From NCBI GenBank assembly GCA_028386065.3, contig JAKUCV010004248.1, positions 22,320-86,319 of the forward strand: a stretch of 64,000 bases of DNA, given 5' to 3'. The first letter of the stretch is position 1, and each line of letters starts with the position of its first letter. A program made the translations under genes and the position numbers. This document shows, piece by piece, positions 11,728 to 21,719 of this stretch. A model generated the notes under the pieces. That model made no database searches. It was given only the letters and a program-made list of their open reading frames with translations, and was not told the origin of the DNA. Source of the stretch: Turnera subulata (lineage: Eukaryota; Streptophyta; Magnoliopsida; Malpighiales; Passifloraceae).

Positions 11728-11923
11728 AATCCGGGATCAACATCCCCAAATCTCAAATCCGGGATCAACATCCCAATATCTCAAATCCGGGGTCAACACC
11801 CCAATATCACAAATCCGGGATCAACATCCCAATATCTCAAATCCGGGGTCAACACCCCAATATCACAAATCCGGGATCAACATCCCAATATCACAAATCC
11901 GGGATCAACACCCCCAACCAACA
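11728..11923. repeat. 28-bp minisatellite, seven units
   Basis: Seven head-to-tail 28-bp units start at 11728, 11756, 11784, 11812, 11840, 11868 and 11896, each beginning AATCCGGG. Each can form a small hairpin, GGGAT-CAAC-ATCCC; units 3 and 5 instead carry GGGGT-CAAC-ACCCC, with both arms changed. Units 2-3 and 4-5 look like a 56-bp higher-order duplication. The last unit is imperfect. Confidence 0.9.
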
Positions 11924-13579
11924 AACCCTCTGGCAAGACACCACAGAACTAGTCTCTAACCATCTAGTCGTACCACTACTTTCCAAGTGACAATTACATC
12001 ATCTCAATTCAATTTCAATTTTCATTCCAATTTCCGTTATCCTTTTCCCAATTATCCACAATCAATAATCCAACATCATCCTCAACACATCATCCAAGAA
12101 TCAATATCACAATCCAGACAACAATTTCATATCACCAAACTTTCACATCAAACAATTCAGCAATATCAAACCGTTCAACAATATTTCCAACACGACATAC
12201 ACAGGACTAACACGTTTCTACAACAGCATCAACAGTACCATAGCAATCATGTAACAGTCAACTATCTTTCCAGCAGATCAAACAAACAACAAAAACACAC
12301 AAACCACAAAACTACACACTCAGCATTACGGGCACATATCAGGGTTTATCCATCCTCACCTTGGCCGATTACTCAACTTCGGAAAATAATGTCCGGTCCG
12401 ACGCCGGCTCCTCGGAAACTGCCCGATATCCAAAAACCTATACAACAAAACCATACATCCACATAAATGCACATAAGAGTATGTCATGATGCCAATACTA
12501 CGAAGTTACCCATCCCGACTACTTATCCTTTATTTCCATCTTTTACCGAAAATAATTACCGTACGTATTTCCGAATATAATTTCGGTACCATACTTTAAT
12601 TAAAACTCTTTTTCAAAATATATTTTCATAAAATAATTATAATTTCCCAAAATAATAATCATTATAATTTTCCAGAAAAATAATAAGCTATTTATAATTT
12701 CTAGAAAATATTTATAGTATTTATCCTTTCTATATATATATACAATTTAATTTTCCAATATAATTACTTTTAATTTACAAAATACATATTTGTATACATA
12801 CACCAAAATTATAATTTTCCAGACTAAATAATATACATATTAAATTTTTGTAGAAATTAATTTCAAGGTATATATATATATTTTCCAATTAATAATAGTT
12901 TCCAAAACAAAACTTAATTATTTAACCAAGTAAATATATTTATATTTTAATAACAATACCAGAGTTAAATTGTCTAAAATTTTCTCAACGTAATTTTATT
13001 ATTTTTTTCCAAAATTGATTTATTCCAGAAAATAATTAAGTATATATATATATATTATTTATTTTTTTTTTTATTTATTTTATTTTTACTGGACTGGGCC
13101 ATGGACAGTAAGCCCATGCCCAGCCCAGAACAACCCAACAGGTCAGGCCCAGGAGCCCAAGCCCAGGCCCGATCCGCGAGGCCCAAACCCATCATCACAG
13201 CCCAAATAACTCAAACCATAACATAACCCACATGAATCCGGGTCTACCCGGCGACCCGCGACCCATGTCCGGGTCGTCTTCTTCACAGCTCACCTCGAGG
13301 GGGTGCAGACGATGGCGAGGCAGCGGCGGTGACTGCAGGCAAAGGCGGACGGCGACGGCTTCGTGGAGGAACGCGGCTGGAGAAGATGGCATCGGGGAGA
13401 GCTGCGGCGAGGAGGGCAGCGTCGGGTTGCAGGCGACGGTGGCACGACGGTGTCGCTGCAGGCCTGCTCGCGACGGCTCCTCGGTCGGCGGCGGCTCTGC
13501 GAAGGCGGGAGGAGGTGAAGAGGCGGTGGCGGTGCACGCGGGTGAAGGTGGCGGTGGTGAGGAGTGCGGCCGGCGGCGT

Positions 13580-13830
13580 GCTCCTTCCCTTCCTTTCCTT
13601 TTCTTTTTTTTTTCCTTCTTTTCTTTCTTTTTTTCCACTCTTTTCCTTCTTTTCCCGGTTTCATTTTTCTTCTCTTCTCTCTTTTTTTTTTCTTTTTCTT
13701 CCCATTTTCCTTTCTCTCATCTCTTCTTTTTTTTCTCTTCTCTTTTTTTTTTTCTCTCTTCTTTCTTTTCTTTTTTTCTTCTGCTCCCCTCTCCTGGTTC
13801 CTTCCCACCGGTTTTAAGCTGGTTTTTTTT
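13580..13830. repeat. Polypyrimidine tract
   Basis: About 250 bases of almost pure T/C on the plus strand, directly after a GC-rich patch (13200-13580) with long but low-complexity open frames. No convincing protein is encoded; Phe/Ser/Leu-only translations are composition artefacts. It lies inside the nested insertion. Confidence 0.8.
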
Positions 13831-14462
13831 TTTCCATTTACTATTAAACATGTGAGTAACCAAATAATGCAAATCGTCCGTATTACGGGCGAGTCCGATT
13901 CGGACCAGAAAATAACAGATACCTCCTTAGTTATTTTCCGGTGTGATTTTCCGAGAAATTCCGGAACCCGAAAAATACCAACTTAGTTCCGAAAAATCCG
14001 CGGGAAAATCACGAGCGCGGGAAAACTCTCGGTTTCGAAAAGCGACCCCTGATTTACCTTGAATTAATTACCCAAGATTAATTCAATAGTAAATCACGGT
14101 AAAACGACTTCTACAGTCCCGGTAAAAATCAAAAATTTTATCCGGGCTGTTACATCGAGAGTTTGCATCTAAATAGTTGACTTATTTTATAAATAAATTA
14201 TAATTATTCATGAATTTATCTAGAAATATCTATATCTATATAGTAATATCGAAAGGAAATAAACTTGAAAGGTTATACTTATAGTTATAAAGATATAGTA
14301 GTGATTTTTCTTTTTTATTTATTAATGCATTGCTTATTTTCACTATTATTATTTTATGGTAGCGTAAATACAGATTTGAAAAATTTTAAAGTTAAGAAAT
14401 AATTTTAAATAATATTCTATTTCAACTCTCCATCCCGCAGCAACGCGCGGGTAATTAACTAG

Positions 14463-15100
14463 TATATATATATGATAGCTTCCGCTAATCCCAATCTTTA
14501 AGACATTACCAAAAAAAATCCTCTCTAAGACTTTAATAGCGTAATCCCTGGTTGGGTTCAACATATCCAAAATTTTTATGGTTGAATTTGACTTGGCTAA
14601 GTTTTTTTTTCCCCATCTATAGATGAAAAGTACAACTTCAATCCGAAATCTTTTATCTTCTGGATGTTTTAATAACTTTAAAGAATGATTGGTGTTCTTA
14701 TGGCATCCATCCAGGAATCCACTAGTACTAGCTACAACAAAACAAAAGAAATACTAAACTTACAGCTCTGATTTCGTTCATGTGATGTGAAGTAAATTCC
14801 TATTCTTGTTTCATAGCTAACAATATAGTTAACTTGCTCTATTGAAAGAAGCAAAACTCATCAAAATTAACTTTTGCAATCACCATCCACCCAAAGAAAA
14901 AAAAAATGGAATCACCACCTGCCTGATGATGCAGAGGAGATATAACGGAGAGCTTAAAGGAAATTTGGCAGGTTTAGAGTCGACTTCTTTTCTTAAAGAA
15001 ATAAAGGATTTAGTCAAGGATGGTCTAACGGGTTCATCAAGTTAAGAACAAATTACAAATTCAATATGATTCATCAGAACCTGCGAAAAGGAATTCGATT
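14463..15100. repeat. Shared upstream block of the tandem array, copy III
   Basis: Third copy of the block seen at 1-1115 and 3474-4500. It starts at the Helitron 3' boundary with TATATATATGATAGCT, confirming that the Helitron landed at the block edge. It lacks some internal stretches of the other copies. It leads into the PPR 3' flank without a break. No gene is seen. Confidence 0.75.
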
Positions 15101-15329
15101 AGGGCACAGGATGTCCTGTAGATTCTGTAGCTAGATAACGTAGGAAACAGTTTCAATTAACTGAGTTTTTTTTTCCTACTTTCAGTTCAGAAAAGAGAAA
15201 AAAAAAATAGGAAATACAGGAAAATACTTAAATTTCAATTCAGCAAGACAACAGGAGAATGATTGTTGTATAGTTTACTTTCCGGAGTAGTTTTATCATT
15301 TTACAGCCATATAAGAATAGAACATACAC

Positions 15330-16290
15330 TAGCTAGAAAGAAGCCTGGTAGAATGATAAGAGTCTGTGGTGTTGCATTTGAACAATGGGCATGATGAAAT
15401 TACCCTGTGTAAAAAATATGTTGTCGTTTAGCATCTTTTGGTAAGGTATCATCTCAAACAGAAAAACACAAAGATTTTAGAAAAAATAAAATTAATACCT
15501 TCTTGAACACTGGGAATAGTAGATTTTGGCTGTAACAACCGTCGAGTTTACAAATCGACGGGAACATAATGAAACAGATTATTATCTTCATATCTTGTGG
15601 CATCTTGCTCTGAGCCTCTGCGACCGTGCACCTTACCTAGCCTGGCCTGGGACAGAAAAAAAAAAAAAAAAAGAAGAAAAACATGTAATTTAGCCAAAAA
15701 GAAATATAAACAACGCATAAGAAAAGGTGATTTTGCTTCCGAAAAAGAAAAATGTCCTAGTCATAAACCTTTCTATTTTGGAGTGACAAGCTCATATGCA
15801 ATTCTCAAGAAAGAAAATTATTTACTCTCACCAGAGATAAGAAAAAGCACCCCGGTGGAAAACTGACAGCTTTCATGTCTTTCCGTGCTTCCAACTTCAT
15901 TTGTGAGCTCCTCACCAACTGTTCAGTTACAATGGCCACAGCAGAAGCAATTTCGCTGCAGAACAGTTCTAGCCCAACATCACATGACTGCAGAAGGAAG
16001 ACACATTCAAGATTATTGAGATAATCTAGACATAGTGAGCAACGGAGTCTCTAAATGATTTGATCAGTTTTCTCATGCACAATTCCTACATAGCATCCAA
16101 CAAAGGTAAACACAAGAAGCCAGTTCTGAACTTTTAAGATGGTCTAAGTATTCAAGCTGAATCAATCATAGCTGTCTTATAACAGAGGAAATAAAAAGGG
16201 AGCATATCATGCCTTTACTAACTTATTGCCAGTCTCAGAAGAGAAGCAGCTCCACAGGACGAAAATCTTCAGTTCTTCATGAATGCACCA
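15330..16290 (-). other. Exon-like segments downstream of the PPR gene, unit III copy
   Basis: Counterpart of 4741-5790. The segment at about 15836-15990 has a CTTCTGCAG acceptor and a CTCTG/GTGAGAG donor but carries a one-base deletion near its 3' end relative to the unit II copy, shifting the frame before the splice site. The segment at about 15500-15637 is open and ends AAGAAG/GTATTAA. The following segment after ACACAG stays open for a short tail. Conserved splice-like signals with mostly amino-acid-changing differences fit spliced non-coding 3' UTR or a dead gene better than a constrained protein. Confidence 0.25.
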
Positions 16291-16647
16291 GCAGATTCTA
16301 ATCAAAGATGATTCAAAATGGTTAAGGAAAACTTGAAATTACATGCATTCAAAATGACAAGGAAACATAGAAGTGCTCATGGAATACAGCCAAAGGAAAC
16401 TTTTGAAAATATCTAAGAGGTAAACTGCTAGCGGAAAAGTGTCATACAAGAGGTCACAATTTGTCCTTTGGACATTGAATAAATGACCAACAAATTGATT
16501 CCAGGATTTAAAGATTGCAAATCGAGATATAAATGATATGCAGGAATCTGATATGTAATTCATACCTCAACCAATGGTCGAGCACTGAACTGTTATAGAT
16601 AAACAGATAGTTCATCTAATAAGGATAGATGCAGAGAAATGATCTTG

Positions 16648-19394
16648 TTACGGGTCATTCATTAATCCCATCTTGATTATTGCAGCTAGGAGTTCAAGCA
16701 CTGAATTACTCTGTCCAACTCTGTGGAAGGCATTAAGCATCACTTCACAAATTGGTTGATCAGGAGAAACACCATCAGATAACATCATGCAGAAGAAGTA
16801 TTTGGCTTCCATTATCAAACAACGTTTGCATAACCTATTAATCACAGCACTGTAATCTCTGATTGAAACTTCATAGCCCTTGCCCACCATTTGACGGAAG
16901 AAAATTACTGCTCTTCCAAAATCACCTCTTGCACAATGTGCTTTGATTATTGTGGTATAAGCAACTTTTGTCAAATTGACATTTTGTTCTAGAAGAGAAA
17001 CCAATAGATTGTCAGCATCCTTTAAATCACCATATACACAAAGGCCATTTATAAGAATATTGTATGTGTCAGGTAAAGGCTCAATGTTATGAAGCAACAT
17101 GTCATCGAATAACTGAAATGCTTTGTTCAGGTCTCTAGTCTTGCAGAAACATTGGATAATAATGTTGTATGTGATCCGATCTGGCGTTACCCCTTTAGCA
17201 TGCATATCTTCAAGTAATTGGACAGATTCTTGCAACTTCCATTGTTTGCAAAGTCCTTTAATTATCACAGTGTAAGTGACATGAGTAGGTTCTATAGATT
17301 TCTCTTTCATCTCAGACAGTAATTCAAGCAAGTCACGCATATTACCCCTTTCACAATATGCATTCATAAGAGTGGTATAAGTTACTGCACTTGGTTCCAG
17401 TCCTTGCCGCTTGATTGTGTCCAACAACCATCTCGCCTCAGATATCATTTCATTTTTGCAGAATCCATATATAAGAGAATTGAAAGTAACTATAGTAGGA
17501 GTTATGCCTTTCTCTATTATCTGTTTATATAACCGTACAGCCTCCTTAACGTTGCCAGTTTTTACATACCCATCAATCATAACATTGTAAAGAGTGATAT
17601 CCAGTATCAAATTATTCAGTATGAGAGAATCAAAATACATTCTGGCCTCTGATATCATCCCTTTATCACAAAGGCCCACCAGAATACTACCATCTGCAAA
17701 GGAAGTGGGAAATATTCTTTTGAAGCACATCTGATTATATAGTAGTATGGCATGTTCTACCTTCCCTTGCTTGCAAAGACCATGAATGAGGATGGAATAC
17801 AATATGAGATCTGGCTGCAAACCACCAGCATCCATTTCATTCAGTAATTCCAATGCTTCATCAACTCGTCCACTTTTACATAAGCTGCTAACCAACACAC
17901 TATATGAAATGACACTCATTTGCCAGCGCTGAGAAAGCATCTCTTCCCTCAACTTTAATGCATCCTCAATATTTCCTATCTGGCAAAGCCCGCACATCAG
18001 TATTGTATATGCAAGAAGGTCTGGTTTTAGCCCTTCCATTAACACCTTCTCCATGATCATCCAAGCCCTGCTCACAGAACCAAGTAGACTGAACCCTTTG
18101 GCAAGAATGTTGTAAGTTATCTTATCAGGCTGTAACCCATCCTTTTCCATATCACCAGTAAATTCCAAAGCTTCTTCCATTGAGCCGGCCACACACAACC
18201 CATGAATAAGTATGTTATAACTGTAAGCATCCGGAAGAAGTCCGTACTTGAGCATCATACAGAAAAATGACTTTGCAACCTCTGCAAAACCTAACCTACA
18301 ATACCTCGACATCATGGTATTGAATGATACAACGGAAGGCCCAAAGTCCTCCACTTCAGTCTGCTGCAATAATGAAACTGCATCTTGAAATCTAGACTGA
18401 CGACATAGAGCATCTATAATTATTGATCTAGTGTATGCATTCTGTGGAACCCTGTTTACTTCTATACCATTATATACATCCCACACAAGGTCAGTGTGCC
18501 TCAAGTTGTAGAGCAGACTATTATAGGTTTGAATTGAAACTTGCAAGTCCAAATCTTTCATCTTCACAAGCACGAAAAGAGCATCATGAACCATCTCAGA
18601 TCTTGAGTAAGCAAAAGCCAACATATCCCACACCACATTACTCGATTCCCAACCCCTGAATCTACCCGTGAGCAGTTCGCTGAGCGAAGGAGCTGAACCA
18701 GAGCCTAATCAGAAACCACATGAAATCTATAAACAGGAAAGTCAGCAAGAATCAAAATTTTCCCAAAATAATACAAAGGCAGAAGTTCTTCAACAACGAA
18801 ATAACCAAACCAAATCACTTTCCACAAGCAACATATAAACCACAAAAAAATTGACAGGAACACATTGTAAACCTCAATTACATACAATGCCATCTATATC
18901 ACAACAAAGTGAAAGCAGATTTAAAGATTCAATTTTTACCTATCTGGAGAGATACATTATGTGCTGACAACCAAAAGACAATTACCTTCCTCTTGGATCA
19001 TTTGCTCTACAACCAGTCTTAGCTCCCTAAACCTTCTCTTTCCAGCCAAAACATGCGAAACAACAAACCGAGAGATCCTCGAGGGCTTGAACCCAAACTC
19101 GTTCCTCAACAGAAGAAAGAAATCCACAGCAGAATCTGGATTCTGGGCAGTCAAATCCTCAATTATGTGATCAATCTGAGCAGGGTTTAGCACCGAAACC
19201 AGGCTTTTAAAATGGCACCCACCGGTAAATTCACTGAAACCCAAGGACCGAACACCAGAGATAATTTCACCAACTGGGTCTTTAGAGACGGCGGCAGCAG
19301 TGGTGGAGGTGGAGATGGAAAGGGAAGAGAGGGAAGGAAGAATTCGGGTTTTTGTAAACAGGAGACAGAGGGGCTTTCTCCATTTATGGAGCAT
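16648..19394 (-). CDS. P-class PPR protein, At1g13630-like, two exons
   Basis: Exon 1 is 19394-18986 (ATG, MLHKWRKPLC) and exon 2 is 18704-16648; the 281-bp intron has a GT donor (GAAG/GTAATTG) and an AG acceptor (GATTAG/GCTCTGG). The joined frame is exactly 822 codons, 821 aa plus stop. The N terminus is basic and Ser/Thr-rich, typical of mitochondrial or plastid presequences. From about residue 195 to the end run some 18 PPR motifs of 35 residues, such as YNILIHGLCVAGSMEEALEF and YTILMCGLCQIGNIEDALKL, with no E, DYW or SMR domain. It should bind organellar RNA; the target is unknown. The sequence resembles Arabidopsis At1g13630 as I remember it, including LLRNEFGF and SIRDYSAVINRLC. Confidence 0.92.
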
Positions 19395-21719
19395 AGAAAG
19401 AGAGAGTCTTTATGGGTTTTTCAGGAGGAAAGAGTTGTTTGCGAGTTTGTATTTTGCCGGGAAGTTTGGTTAAGGAATTGAGGAGATTGGTACATATTAG
19501 GGTTTTAGGATATTGAGGGATTAGGGTTTTAGAGAAACCGTTTAGTTCGTTGCAATTTTTGGGTTTTTAAGAGGGAAAAGAACAGCCGGAGGGTTTTAGG
19601 GGTTTATGCAAAGTTTGGATTATTTCTGTTTCTGAATCCTCCGGTTGTTTTGTTTTGTGCGACTAATAAGCCACGAGGAAGAGGAAATTTTTCCACTGAA
19701 TGGCTTGTCGTTTTTTTACTCTTAATCTCTCAAGTTGGACTTTGTATTAGAACTAGAAGTTGCTTTTGACTTGATTGTATTCTGTCTGTTTTATGTTTTG
19801 AGTGAGTTGCCTGAAATGGCATTCCTTTACCAACCCAAGTCCATGCCATTTCAGCAAAAATTAAAGAGGATGTAAGAAACTATAAGAACCTTTCCTCAAA
19901 AAAAAAAAAAAAGAAACTATAAGAACCAAAGACATAATTATAACTGGTAACTACTAACTAGGGAATTTAACTTGTTAAGAACAAACATTGCTAGTCTGTT
20001 TCCTGATTACAAAAGTTTTAAGTTTAAACCCACATGGCTCAACCCTTCTTGCAACTTGCAAGTAAGAGCTTGACCCATCAACCAATTTTGCCATCTATCC
20101 CAATTTTACTTACAATACGATGTCATTTGACTGGTTTTTATTCATAAAGGATGCACCACTATCCATTAAATTATGCCTGCGTTTGAAGCATCCCATATCT
20201 ATTAGCAGCACTTAGCAAGTGGATGTGAAGTTAGATTTTCCAGGCATCAGTTGCTGCTCCAGCAAATCTCAATTCTTAAATTCTGAGAACTTTAAACATT
20301 GTTACTGCTATACATTGATGAACCAACCATTGTCCATTGAGATTTGAGACCTAAGTGCAAACTTCTAAAATAGACATATTATCCAGCACAATCCACAGAA
20401 CACCTTCCTGTCTGCAGACCCTGCACCACATTTTTGCTTTAAGGAGAGAAGGCACATCACTTTTCCCACTTGCGCCTTTCCCCTGGCTTATGATACTAAA
20501 TTAACATACCCCCTGATGAAGTGACAATTTCTAACATGTCATCGGTTGTATATGCCAAACAGTTTGTACCAAAGTGAGAACAGAAGAAAATTTAATATGA
20601 ATGTGAGAGATGAGACCTCTTTGTCTGTGCAGATAGCAGGCATGCCTCAGACCCTGAAGGCATATGAGTACAAGTTAAGGATAAGTTGGACCCATCTACA
20701 CTTGCACTGAGACAAACACAACAACTAAAAGTACAAATGGGATTGCATACCCTATTTCTCTATATCCCAAAATTGCACAAAAACAACTGGAAGTGCCCTA
20801 AGTAGAAGAAAGAATTAACAAACAATCCCAAAGTTAGGTCAATAGTTCAGTTACTTCAGTAGTATTCCCAAAATCTTCCAAAGGACCAAGTGATAAAATC
20901 TCTGTTGATTTTTTTTTTTTTTTACTCAAAATCTCTGGTAAACTCTTACATTAGATCTCTGATCCATATGTGTACAAACATATCTGCAGTCTTGAAAAGC
21001 ATTATTCCCCTGAAACATTGATAAAATGGTTATGTACATAAATCCAATTGCACAAGACTTACCAGAGTACTAATCACTATTTTAATTTTTGGTTTATGGG
21101 ACCTAGCAATCATTGGCTCTGCAATATTATGCACTACTGAACAAAAGGAATGCAAAGCTTCGTTTAGTTCAGTTGATTTGATGACATAATCCAAGTAACA
21201 CCTGTCCCAATCTGCAAATAAGAGAGAGTAAAAGAATTACCCCTAAAGGCTCACTTCTGCTAACATTAACCAAATAGGAAGAAGGCGGCCCAAATTAATA
21301 CAACTAGCTAAGCCATCAAGCAACTATAATTGAAGTAATTGACTAATGAATATTTTAGCTGAAGCAAACCCAGAGTTTGAATTTTAATCCGCATAAAAGC
21401 CAAAGGTAAGTCGTTTTCTTCATTCATTTTCATTCTTTTCCCACAATCACATCTAGGCACAAGCATCTCCTTACATAATACAGTTCCCTTGCATCCACTT
21501 CACTATAATATTAATTGTTTAACTTAAAAATTAAGGAGAACGCAATAGAGTAATCTATAAATGAAATTCACATTTCACCAACTAGTTCAACCCCTTTTTA
21601 AATCCACACTTTTTTTCAGTAGCCCAACCTCTTTTCATAGTAACCTCAACACACACACACACACACACCTTTTTCCATCTACCCAATTTAAGGCAACCAC
21701 TTCCTTATCTTCTCCAGAA
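19395..21719. other. Intergenic region between PPR and glycosylase genes
   Basis: The first ~300 bp upstream of the PPR ATG is purine-rich on the plus strand and should contain the PPR promoter and 5' UTR. The rest is AT-rich and I see no coding exons. An (AC)n microsatellite at about 21646-21668 lies just before the glycosylase ATG, in its probable 5' UTR. The open frame continues 53 codons upstream of 21720 (from an ATG at 21561), but that part is translated repeat and shows no family resemblance. Confidence 0.6.

Larger units (their letters stand above)
10415..14154. mobile_element. 3.74-kb insertion nested in the Helitron (LTR-like or other TE)
   Basis: The left end reads TGAAACGCCCCGACCCG. 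The right end, reverse-complemented, reads TGTAACAGCCCGGATAAAA. The TG...CA ends and their partial inverted similarity bound a block unlike the flanking Helitron. The flanking 5-mers TCCAG (10410-10414) and TCGAG (14155-14159) could be a target duplication with one change. TGTAAC(G/A)CCCG ends resemble LTRs of some plant Ty3/Gypsy elements, so a solo LTR is possible, but I see no polyprotein or second LTR. Inside are a 28-bp minisatellite (11728-11923), Gln/His-rich low-complexity sequence (about 11990-12470), an AT-rich stretch (12520-13080), a GC-rich patch (13200-13580) and a pyrimidine tract (13580-13830). Confidence 0.5.
9130..14462. mobile_element. Non-autonomous Helitron, interrupted by a nested insertion
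   Basis: The 5' end reads TCTATATATACTAAAACG. The 3' end has a GC-rich hairpin, CCCGC (14434-14438) with GCGGG (14447-14451), 7 bases before the terminal CTAG (14459-14462), followed by T. These are standard plant Helitron ends, with no terminal inverted repeats. The flanks (TTTTTTCCCATAT and TATATATATGATAGCT) are joined directly at the window start, about positions 20-75, which serves as an empty site. About 1.6 kb is Helitron proper (9130-10414 and 14155-14462); the rest is a nested insertion. I see no Rep/helicase coding, so it is non-autonomous. The exact 5' base is uncertain by a few Ts. Confidence 0.75.

Noticed and set aside
11728..11923. Possible CRISPR-like array of regular repeats
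   Set aside because: The 28-bp units are contiguous with no spacers, and the DNA is plant nuclear; it is a minisatellite.
11987..12466. 159-codon Gln/His/Ser-rich open frame
   Set aside because: Low-complexity translation of A/C-rich DNA inside the nested insertion, starting right after the minisatellite; no family resemblance.
13232..13986. Long overlapping open frames on both strands, up to 207 codons
   Set aside because: They arise from a GC-rich patch plus a pyrimidine tract; the translations are Arg/Gly/Ala then Phe/Ser/Leu runs with no domain.
21561..21719. Upstream in-frame start for the glycosylase
   Set aside because: The extra 53 residues translate the (AC)n microsatellite and pyrimidine-rich leader; the ATG at 21720 begins a plausible plant-type N terminus.
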